A stretch of DNA of 10,344 nucleotides from Aquificaceae bacterium UBA2488. GTDB lineage: Bacteria; Aquificota; Aquificia; Aquificales; Aquificaceae. The notes below the pieces were generated by a model that made no database searches, was not told the origin of the DNA, and was given only the letters and a program-made list of their open reading frames with translations. The position numbers and the translations under genes are program-made. The DNA is taken from positions 13,433 to 23,776 of the forward strand of contig DDOS01000070.1 of NCBI GenBank assembly GCA_002341805.1, read 5' to 3'. Positions 1-5,555 of this stretch are shown one piece after another. Position 1 is the first letter of the stretch. Each line of letters starts with the position of its first letter.

Positions 1-23
1 CTATCCAGTTGAGCTACCAGGGC
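1..23 (-). tRNA. Partial tRNA gene (5' end only), isotype undetermined
   Basis: Read on the minus strand from base 23 to base 1, the sequence is a 7-nt acceptor strand (GCCCTGG), then TA at tRNA positions 8-9, then GCTCAACTGGATAG. That is a standard D-arm start (GCTC stem, A-rich loop with conserved GG). The gene is cut by the window edge before the anticodon, so the amino acid cannot be assigned. It lies 32 bp downstream of the metK stop on the same strand and has a convincing promoter of its own in the gap. The D-arm is seen directly; the isotype is unknown. Confidence 0.85.
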
Positions 24-34
24 TTGGAGTAAAT

Positions 35-43
35 ATTATATCA
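35..43 (-). promoter_or_regulatory. Extended -10 promoter for the tRNA gene
   Basis: On the minus strand this reads TGATATAAT, a perfect TGnTATAAT extended -10 element. The expected start point, 6-7 nt downstream, falls a few bases before the mature tRNA 5' end at base 23. No strong -35 hexamer is visible at 16-18 bp, which fits an extended -10 promoter. The same element precedes two other genes in the window. The motif is seen; promoter activity is inferred. Confidence 0.6.
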
Positions 44-55
44 GTTTTAGGGCTT

Positions 56-1171
56 TTAAGAAAAATATTCTAATTTATCAAGATTTTCCCATGGCAAGTC
101 TTGTTTACCAAAATGTCCATAGCAAGCGGTTTTGGTGTATATGGGTTTTCTTAAGTCAAAAGCAGTTATTATATCCTTTGGATTTAAGCTAAATACCTCC
201 AAAACCCTTGATTTTATCTTATCTATGGGTTTTTTCTCGGTACCAAAGGTCTCTATGTCAAAACCTATGTATTCTTTTAAGCCGAAAGCGTAAGCTATCT
301 GCACCAAAGCCTTATCTGCCCACCTAGAAGCCACTATATGTTTGGCAATATATCTTGCCATATAAGACCCAGCCCTATCTGTTTTTGTGGGGTCTTTACC
401 AGAAAATGCACTACCTCCAGAAAAAGATATGTCTCCATAAGCATCTGATACTATTTTTCTACCCGTGATACCTGTGTCTGAAACAGGACCTCCTATGATA
501 AATCTACCTGCAGGATTTATCTTTATCTTAGAATCTTTTCTTAAAAGCCCCGAGGGTATGTATTTTTTTATGATATCTTCAAAAAAAAGTTCCCTAAGAT
601 GAGATAAGCTTATATCAGGATCATGTTGCACAAACATATATATAGAATCTATATAAAATTTATCATCTTCGTACTTTACCCCTACCAAAGTTTTGCCATC
701 TGGTCTTAAAAAAGGCATTATACCCTTTTTTCTAAAATCTGATGTAATTTTTGAAAGTTTGTGGGCATAGTATATGGGAGCTGGTAAAAAGTTATCGGTT
801 TCAGTAGTGGCATAACCTACCACTATGGCACTATCTCCAGCGCCTTCCGAAGCCACATAAAGGGCTATCTCAGGGCTTTGTTCGTTTATGGAGTTTAAGA
901 CTCCCACCAAATCCCCGTCAAACCCATATTCTGGCTTGGTATATCCTACTTCTTTTATGGCCTTTTTAGAAATCATCTGTAAATCCACATAAGCAGAAGA
1001 AGAAATCTCACCTGTTATAAACACCAATCCGGAAGTAAGCAATACATTCATAGATACCCTACTAAAAGGGTCTTTTCTCATAAATTCGTCTAATATAGCA
1101 TCAGAAATTATATCCGCCAACTTGTCAGGATGCCCTTCAAAAGGTGATTCGGCAAACCTTATTCTATCCAT
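56..1171 (-). CDS. metK: S-adenosylmethionine synthase (methionine adenosyltransferase), divergent
   Basis: MetK makes S-adenosylmethionine from methionine and ATP, releasing phosphate and pyrophosphate; it is a cytosolic, usually tetrameric enzyme. The 371-aa protein spans the three-domain family along its full length. Residues matching the E. coli active site are present: GHPDK with His14, Asp16 and Lys17; Glu55; Gln98; Asp113; Lys160; Asp232; Arg238-Lys239; and Lys259, Lys263 and Asp265 in the AFSGKDPTKTD segment. It is shorter than typical (about 380-400 aa). The loop between Gln98 and the GAGD motif is about 5 residues shorter than in E. coli, and the near-invariant GAGDQG reads GAGDSA; GGGAFSG reads GGSAFSG. 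The ATG at 1169-1171 has GAGGT 6 nt upstream (1178-1182). It overlaps the upstream isomerase gene by 8 bp, so the two are probably co-transcribed. Assignment to MetK is firm; the effect of the substitutions is unknown. Confidence 0.95.
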   Translation of the reverse strand: MDRIRFAESPFEGHPDKLADIISDAILDEFMRKDPFSRVSMNVLLTSGLVFITGEISSSAYVDLQMISKKAIKEVGYTKPEYGFDGDLVGVLNSINEQSPEIALYVASEGAGDSAIVVGYATTETDNFLPAPIYYAHKLSKITSDFRKKGIMPFLRPDGKTLVGVKYEDDKFYIDSIYMFVQHDPDISLSHLRELFFEDIIKKYIPSGLLRKDSKIKINPAGRFIIGGPVSDTGITGRKIVSDAYGDISFSGGSAFSGKDPTKTDRAGSYMARYIAKHIVASRWADKALVQIAYAFGLKEYIGFDIETFGTEKKPIDKIKSRVLEVFSLNPKDIITAFDLRKPIYTKTACYGHFGKQDLPWENLDKLEYFS

Positions 1172-2120
1172 TTTTTAACCTCTTTTTCACATAGGATATA
1201 ATATCCACTGGCAATGGATCAAACCCGTACATGTTAGCAAGGTGATAGCTGGCAAAGTCTCCCATGTATATGTTCTTTAAAAGCCTTGAAACAAATGAGT
1301 TCCCCTCTTCGGATATCAAAATAGGGTTAAAACCTTTATCCTTTAAAATATCCATAGTCATGGCCACTCTGAGGTTTACCCTTTGGTGTTCTTTTTTATC
1401 TGTGATAATCACAAACCTTAGATATTGATTTATGTCTGGGTTTGTATAGCCCACTACTTCATTGTGATGCATCTCTGGCAAATAGGCGTTGTAGGCTGGT
1501 GTTTTGGAGTTTTCGTTTATTTGGGTTTTAAATCTATAAGCTGCCGCTTCCATAAGTGGTGTGCCATATATGATAGGCACATATCCAAATAGGTTCTTAG
1601 CTATATCCTTTGAAGATTCTTCATAGTAAGAAGAAGAGTTTTTCAAATCTTCTTTCAAATCAGATATCTCATCTTCATCTCCAAGAAGTGATAAACAGGC
1701 ATTTAGCATAAATCCAAGGGCATATCTTGGTGGATAACCAGTGTGTATTTTTATATGAGGTAAAGAGTGTTCCTTCGCAAGAGATTCCAATTTACCCCCC
1801 GAGCTTATGGATATGATATTAGCACCAATCTTTACAGCCTGTTCAAACACAGATATGGTCTCTTCGGTATCACCGCTATAAGATATACACACTATCAAAG
1901 AGTCTTTTTTTATGAAGGGTAAAAGCTCATAACCTTTTATAGAAAATACTGGTTTATCAAAGTCATTTTTGAGAAGATAAGTTTTCATAATCTCCCCCAC
2001 TATACCAGAACCACCCATTCCACTAAACACCAAAGTTTCATAGCTCTTTGGTAGCATGCTTTTTACATCAAGTCTACCAAATTGTTCTGAAAAACTTTTT
2101 AACATTTCTAAAGCTTCCAC
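1164..2120 (-). CDS. Bifunctional phosphoglucose/phosphomannose isomerase (SIS domain)
   Basis: This enzyme interconverts glucose-6-phosphate or mannose-6-phosphate with fructose-6-phosphate, linking glycolysis/gluconeogenesis to mannose-based sugar synthesis. It is 318 aa with two SIS-type halves. The first has the GMGGSG phosphate/nucleotide-like loop (34-39) and SYSGDTEET (80-88), followed by PPRYALG (130-136) with the conserved Arg132. The second has NENSKTPA (Glu203) and LPEMHHNE (His219), and a C-terminal LPVDIISYVKKRL segment with the likely conserved lysine. Glu203 and His219 correspond to the catalytic residues described for the Pyrobaculum PGI/PMI, and length and motif order fit that family rather than classical Pgi. 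The start is GTG at 2118-2120, chosen because a perfect AGGAGG lies 7 nt upstream; the next Met is residue 6. It is the first gene of the leftward unit with metK. Confidence 0.92.
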   Translation of the reverse strand: MEALEMLKSFSEQFGRLDVKSMLPKSYETLVFSGMGGSGIVGEIMKTYLLKNDFDKPVFSIKGYELLPFIKKDSLIVCISYSGDTEETISVFEQAVKIGANIISISSGGKLESLAKEHSLPHIKIHTGYPPRYALGFMLNACLSLLGDEDEISDLKEDLKNSSSYYEESSKDIAKNLFGYVPIIYGTPLMEAAAYRFKTQINENSKTPAYNAYLPEMHHNEVVGYTNPDINQYLRFVIITDKKEHQRVNLRVAMTMDILKDKGFNPILISEEGNSFVSRLLKNIYMGDFASYHLANMYGFDPLPVDIISYVKKRLKNG

Positions 2121-2127
2121 TTTTACA

Positions 2128-2133
2128 CCTCCT
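2128..2133 (-). promoter_or_regulatory. Ribosome binding site supporting the GTG start of the PGI/PMI gene
   Basis: The minus strand reads AGGAGG, within AGGAGGTG, 7 nt before GTG at 2120-2118. This spacing favours the GTG over the internal ATG at 2105-2103. Confidence 0.75.
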
Positions 2134-2143
2134 AAGATATATT

Positions 2144-2173
2144 TTAATACTTTTTTTGGAGTTGATATAACAA
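2144..2173 (-). promoter_or_regulatory. Possible leftward promoter for the PGI/PMI-metK unit
   Basis: On the minus strand TTGTTA (2173-2168) is followed after 18 bp by TATTAA (2149-2144). Both hexamers match the sigma-70 consensus only partly. Transcription from here would start near 2137, leaving a leader of about 16 nt that still contains the strong ribosome binding site. It lies back-to-back with the rightward acylphosphatase promoter. Inference from position and weak motifs. Confidence 0.35.
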
Positions 2174-2191
2174 AATTTGATATGGTATAAT
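2162..2191 (+). promoter_or_regulatory. Rightward promoter for acylphosphatase and downstream genes
   Basis: TTGATA (2162-2167) and TATAAT (2186-2191) are separated by 18 bp. The -10 is also extended, reading TGGTATAAT (TG at 2183-2184). This is the strongest promoter-like sequence in the window. The predicted start point (about 2197-2198) falls on the ATG of the next gene, which would leave essentially no untranslated leader. Confidence 0.7.
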
Positions 2192-2196
2192 CTTAG

Positions 2197-2481
2197 ATGA
2201 TGAATTATATACTAAAAGGTAAAGTTTACGGTAGAGTCCAGGGCGTTGGTTTTAGGGCTTTTACAAAAAAGATTGCAGACGAATTAGGACTATACGGATA
2301 TGTAGAAAATATAACAGATGGTACCGTAAGATTTGAAGCCATTGGAGACAAAGATGTTCTAAATTTATTTTTAGAAAAGGTCAAAAAAGGTCCAGCAAAC
2401 GCTTTTGTGACAGACTTAGAATATACTATGGAGGTTTTTGAAGATGAAGATTGGCCAAAAGACTTTAGCATTGTTTATTAG
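2197..2481 (+). CDS. acyP: Acylphosphatase
   Basis: A small cytosolic enzyme (94 aa, usual family length about 90) that hydrolyses the carboxyl-phosphate bond of acylphosphates. The signature GRVQGVGFR is at residues 12-20, ending in catalytic Arg20. It is followed by LGLYGYVEN with catalytic Asn38, then TDGTVRFEAIG. Two tandem ATG codons (2197, 2200) could start it. No Shine-Dalgarno sequence is visible, and the -10 element ends only 5 nt before the first ATG, so the mRNA may be leaderless. Its 3' end overlaps the next gene, and the ribosome binding site of that gene lies inside this one, suggesting translational coupling. Identification is secure from the motifs; the physiological substrate is unknown, as for most bacterial acylphosphatases. 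Confidence 0.94.
   Translation: MMNYILKGKVYGRVQGVGFRAFTKKIADELGLYGYVENITDGTVRFEAIGDKDVLNLFLEKVKKGPANAFVTDLEYTMEVFEDEDWPKDFSIVY
2430..2434 (+). promoter_or_regulatory. Ribosome binding site setting the LysM protein start at ATG 2444
   Basis: GGAGG inside the acylphosphatase coding region lies 9 nt before ATG 2444, but only 3 nt before the in-frame TTG at 2438. The spacing therefore supports the ATG. Confidence 0.7.
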
Positions 2482-3487
2482 CTTAGTGTTTAGCGTAGCC
2501 CAGGCAAAAGCCTATGCTTGCCATTATTATAAGATAAAAAAAGGAGACACCCTTGATGTCATAGCACGTAAATTTGGTGTATACACCAAATCCATAAAGG
2601 AAGCAAATCCATCTCTAAAACGCTCAAAGTTTTTATCCATAGGTAAGACTCTTTGCATACCCTACAACCCACCAAAGCCCAAAATACCTACCATGAGTTA
2701 TAAGGTAAGGAGCGGTGATACGCTATCAGTTTTAGCGGAAAGGTTTGATACAAGCGTAAGAGAGATAAAAGAATTAAACAACCTGAGAAGAAATTTCTTA
2801 AAAATAGGAGAAACCCTAAAAGTACCCTATAGCAAAACATACTTAAAAAGATTAAGAGAAAGAGAAGAAAGAAGATACAAAATATATGTAATAAAATATG
2901 GTGGTACATTAAAAGATGTCTCAGATGTCACAGGAGTACCATTATTTGTATTAAAAAGGCTAAATCCAGATTTAGTGGGTAGAAATCTCTCAAAAGGTAT
3001 GGTGGTGAAGCTTGGAAGAAAAAGAGTGGAGCATAAATATTATACTGAAACTAAGACCCATAGAGCTATACATAAGCCCCAAAGCCCTTCACCAAGTAAT
3101 TTAAAAGCATTAACCCAAAACAACATGCAACCTACCACCCACAAAATACCTTTGCCAGTTAATGGACAGATAAAAAGGACAGATAGGGGTATAAATATAC
3201 TTGCTGGTTGCGGTAAGCCAGTAAAAACCATAAACTCAGGCATAGTGGTATATAGTGGGGACGATTTAGCAGCTTATGGGAATATGGCTATTGTAGATGG
3301 TGGTGGCATAATTACTGTTTATGCTTACAATGAAAAACTATTTGTAAAAAAGGGACAATTGGTAAAAAAAGGACAGGTGATTGGATTGGTAGGCCATAAG
3401 CCTAATACATCCACCTGCGAACTTCATTTCGAACTAAGGACTAAAGATGGTACCCCGATAGACCCTATAACATATTTTGGAAAGTGA
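2444..3487 (+). CDS. Secreted LysM-repeat protein with degenerate LytM/M23 domain (NlpD/EnvC-like)
   Basis: A 347-aa exported protein likely to act at the cell wall. Residues 1-25 form a signal peptide (basic start, hydrophobic LALFISLVFSVA core, A-x-A sites near 21-25); Cys26 follows, but the upstream AYA is a poor lipobox. LysM repeats lie at about 28-74 and 86-129, with a weaker third at about 147-191; LysM modules bind peptidoglycan. Residues about 237-347 have the LytM/peptidase M23 fold pattern. However, the first metal motif (HxxxD) reads D247...N251, the YAH motif reads YAY (293-295), and HxH reads ELH (326-328). Most catalytic and zinc residues are therefore lost, as in NlpD and EnvC, which activate cell-wall amidases instead of cutting. 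That role here is inferred. Cysteines 26, 71, 256 and 325 could form disulfides. The gene overlaps acyP by 38 bp and ends 26 bp before ppa. Confidence 0.88.
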   Translation: MKIGQKTLALFISLVFSVAQAKAYACHYYKIKKGDTLDVIARKFGVYTKSIKEANPSLKRSKFLSIGKTLCIPYNPPKPKIPTMSYKVRSGDTLSVLAERFDTSVREIKELNNLRRNFLKIGETLKVPYSKTYLKRLREREERRYKIYVIKYGGTLKDVSDVTGVPLFVLKRLNPDLVGRNLSKGMVVKLGRKRVEHKYYTETKTHRAIHKPQSPSPSNLKALTQNNMQPTTHKIPLPVNGQIKRTDRGINILAGCGKPVKTINSGIVVYSGDDLAAYGNMAIVDGGGIITVYAYNEKLFVKKGQLVKKGQVIGLVGHKPNTSTCELHFELRTKDGTPIDPITYFGK

Positions 3488-3493
3488 TATAAT
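3485..3493 (+). promoter_or_regulatory. Extended -10 promoter before ppa
   Basis: TGATATAAT, identical to the element before the tRNA gene. Its TGA is also the stop codon of the LysM protein gene. The predicted start point near 3499-3500 leaves a leader of about 14 nt containing AAGGAGGT (3502-3509), 4 nt before ATG 3514. No good -35 is visible. It could drive ppa and the genes after it independently of the acylphosphatase promoter. Confidence 0.55.
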
Positions 3494-3513
3494 ATTTTTA
3501 AAAGGAGGTAACT

Positions 3514-4038
3514 ATGGATTTAAGTAAAATAGTAAGCAAAAACGCCCCAGATGATATCTATGCTTTTATAGAGATACCAAAAGGAAGCAACATAAAATAT
3601 GAGCTTGATAAAGAAAGTGGTGTAATTTTTGTGGATAGAGTGCTTTTTACAGCGATGTATTATCCTTTTAATTATGGGTTTGTACCAAATACCTTAGCAG
3701 AAGACGGTGATCCTGCTGATATTATAGTAATATCTGATTTTGAAGCGTTGCCAGGGTCTGTGATAAGATGCTCTTTGATAGGTATGCTGGAAATGGAAGA
3801 TGAGGCAGGCGTAGACACAAAGTTTTTGGCAATACCCCACAAAAAAGTGGATCCATCTTTTTCACATATAAAAGACGTATCCCAATTACCAGAAAATATA
3901 AAAGATAAAATAAAGCATTTCTTTGAACATTATAAAGAGCTTGAACCTGGCAAATGGGTAAAGCTTAAAAACTATATATCCAAGGAAGAAGCTGCTAAGG
4001 AGCTACAAAAAGCCATAGGTCGATACAAAAATAAATGA
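3514..4038 (+). CDS. ppa: Inorganic pyrophosphatase (family I, soluble)
   Basis: Hydrolyses cytosolic pyrophosphate to phosphate, pulling biosynthetic reactions that release PPi, including the MetK and CDP-sugar/CDP-lipid reactions. The 174-aa protein matches E. coli Ppa (about 175 aa) throughout. It has Glu20 in the IEIP segment, Lys28 in [10 protein letters not shown], Arg42 in FVDR, Tyr54 in NYGF, and the metal-binding signature DGDPADI with Asp64, Asp66 and Asp69. Asp97, Asp102 and Lys104 lie in the DEAG region, and [15 protein letters not shown] is near the C terminus. The only oddity is Ala68 where the signature usually has a larger hydrophobic residue. It has the strongest ribosome binding site nearby, and its stop overlaps the kdsD start (ATGA), implying translational coupling. 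Confidence 0.97.
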   Translation: MDLSKIVSKNAPDDIYAFIEIPKGSNIKYELDKESGVIFVDRVLFTAMYYPFNYGFVPNTLAEDGDPADIIVISDFEALPGSVIRCSLIGMLEMEDEAGVDTKFLAIPHKKVDPSFSHIKDVSQLPENIKDKIKHFFEHYKELEPGKWVKLKNYISKEEAAKELQKAIGRYKNK

Positions 4039-4994
4039 GTCTTGCCAAAGATACAGCCTTAGAGGTTATCCAAAAAGAGATAGAGGCTATAAAAACCTTA
4101 GAGCATATAATAGATAATAACTTTGAAGAGATGGTAAGTACTATTTATAATGCTGAAGGCAAGCTTATACTTACAGGTGTTGGTAAATCTGGCCATATAG
4201 CAAGAAAAATAGCCTCTACAATGTCAAGTATAGGTATACCTTCGGTGTTTTTGCATCCAAACGAAGCTCTTCATGGGGACTTAGGGGTCATATCAAAAGA
4301 AGATGTGGTGTTAGCCCTTTCCAACAGCGGGGAGTCTGTCGAGATTATAGCTATGATACCTTATATAAAAGCTATAAATTGTAAGCTTATATCCATAACC
4401 AATAAGAAAAACTCCACTTTGGCCAAAGAGAGCGATTTAAACATATCCTTAAACATAGAAAAAGAAGCCTGTCCCTTAAACTTAGCTCCCACCTCTTCCA
4501 CCACCGCCATGCTCGTACTTGGAGACGCCCTATCTATGAGCCTTTTAAATGTATCTGGATTTAAAGAAGAGGATTTTGCGCTTCTTCATCCCGCAGGTTT
4601 TTTAGGTAAAAAATTAAAACAAGTAAAAGATATAGCTCACTTTGGACAAGATGTCCCCGTGGTTAAAAAAGATGCCAAAATCTATGAAGCTATCATAGAA
4701 ATCACAAAGAAGGGCTTTGGTGCTACCACCGTAGTGGATGAAGAGGGTAATCTAATAGGCATACTCACAGATGGTGATATTAGGAGGATAATGGAAACCA
4801 AGGTGGATATACATATGGCAAAGGCCTATGACTTTTGTACTAAAAGCCCAAAAACAATATCAAAAACAGATATAATAGCTAAAGCCCTAAATATTATGGA
4901 AAGTTATAAGATTACCGTATTGGTGGTGATAGAGGATAAAAGACCCATAGGAATTTTACACCTTCATGATATATTAAGGTCTGGGATAAGTTGA
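4035..4994 (+). CDS. kdsD: Arabinose-5-phosphate isomerase (KdsD/KpsF family)
   Basis: Converts ribulose-5-phosphate to arabinose-5-phosphate, the first committed step to Kdo in lipopolysaccharide, so its presence argues for a Gram-negative outer membrane. The protein is 319 aa: an N-terminal SIS domain (about 35-175) and two CBS domains (about 205-260 and 265-319). SIS motifs include GVGKSGH (48-54), [18 protein letters not shown] (95-101) and the PTSSTT segment. Lys51, Glu103, Glu144 and His185 align, with a constant offset of 8, with the active-site residues of E. coli KdsD (Lys59, Glu111, Glu152, His193). The usual HPGGALG reads HPAGFLG. The ATG overlaps the ppa stop by 4 bp. The TGA stop overlaps the TTG start of pgsA by 4 bp. 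The tandem CBS domains may bind a nucleotide or sugar-nucleotide regulator, which is family knowledge only. Confidence 0.95.
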   Translation: MSLAKDTALEVIQKEIEAIKTLEHIIDNNFEEMVSTIYNAEGKLILTGVGKSGHIARKIASTMSSIGIPSVFLHPNEALHGDLGVISKEDVVLALSNSGESVEIIAMIPYIKAINCKLISITNKKNSTLAKESDLNISLNIEKEACPLNLAPTSSTTAMLVLGDALSMSLLNVSGFKEEDFALLHPAGFLGKKLKQVKDIAHFGQDVPVVKKDAKIYEAIIEITKKGFGATTVVDEEGNLIGILTDGDIRRIMETKVDIHMAKAYDFCTKSPKTISKTDIIAKALNIMESYKITVLVVIEDKRPIGILHLHDILRSGIS

Positions 4995-5548
4995 AAGAGT
5001 ATGCATTTAGTCTACCAAACTTATTATCTTTCATAAGGCTTTTAATATCACCTTCTTTATACATAATTGTTGGGTCTAACATAATAATTGGTTTTTTATT
5101 GTTTATAATGCTTAGCGTTAGTGATTGGCTTGATGGATTCATAGCAAGGCTCACCAAAAAAGAAACCACTCTCGGCAAAATCTTAGACCCTGTGGCGGAT
5201 AAATCTCTTCTTATATTTAGTTCTTTGGCTTTTACTAAAACCTCCTATAAAATATCATACATTTTCTTGAAAGTTCTTATAATAAAAGAATTGTTTGTGT
5301 TAATAGGAGCACTGATACTCTTGTATATTAGAATAATACCAAAACCCTCAATGTTAGGTAAGTTTAGTACATTTTTTACTATAATAATTTTATGTGTTTT
5401 ATTTTTGGAAAATTTAAATCATAAAGCTTTTGGTTTTATGGGTATACTATATGAAGTGGGTATATTTTTAATGGTTTTTATCTTTTTAGAGTATCTCATA
5501 AATACCATAAAAATAATAAACCAAAAAACCCATAAAGTTTTAAAATAA
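4991..5548 (+). CDS. pgsA: CDP-alcohol phosphatidyltransferase, probably phosphatidylglycerophosphate synthase
   Basis: An inner-membrane enzyme that transfers a phosphatidyl group from CDP-diacylglycerol to an alcohol, most likely glycerol-3-phosphate, on the way to phosphatidylglycerol. The 185-aa length is typical. The complete family motif D-x2-DG-x2-AR-x8-G-x3-D-x3-D is present with Asp45, Asp48, Gly49, Arg53, Gly62, Asp66 and Asp70. The N-terminal LPNLLSFIRLLISP is characteristic of PgsA. The rest is several hydrophobic, Ile/Leu-rich membrane segments (about 17-43, 74-115, 122-140, 147-171). The start is TTG, overlapping the kdsD stop as TTGA with only a weak AAGG upstream, so it probably depends on translational coupling; no in-frame ATG is near. 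Phosphatidylserine synthase is the main alternative but is less likely given the N-terminus. Confidence 0.9.
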   Translation: MKEYAFSLPNLLSFIRLLISPSLYIIVGSNIIIGFLLFIMLSVSDWLDGFIARLTKKETTLGKILDPVADKSLLIFSSLAFTKTSYKISYIFLKVLIIKELFVLIGALILLYIRIIPKPSMLGKFSTFFTIIILCVLFLENLNHKAFGFMGILYEVGIFLMVFIFLEYLINTIKIINQKTHKVLK

Positions 5549-5555
5549 TAAGAGC

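Noticed and set aside
24..55. Possible terminator between metK and the tRNA
   Set aside because: No stem-loop followed by a T run is visible on the minus strand. The space is better explained by the tRNA promoter.
2226..2471. Open reading frame on the minus strand opposite acylphosphatase
   Set aside because: It is antisense to the catalytic motifs of acyP and resembles no known protein.
4912..5178. Open reading frame on the minus strand spanning the kdsD/pgsA junction
   Set aside because: Both overlapped genes carry complete family motifs, so this frame is a by-product.
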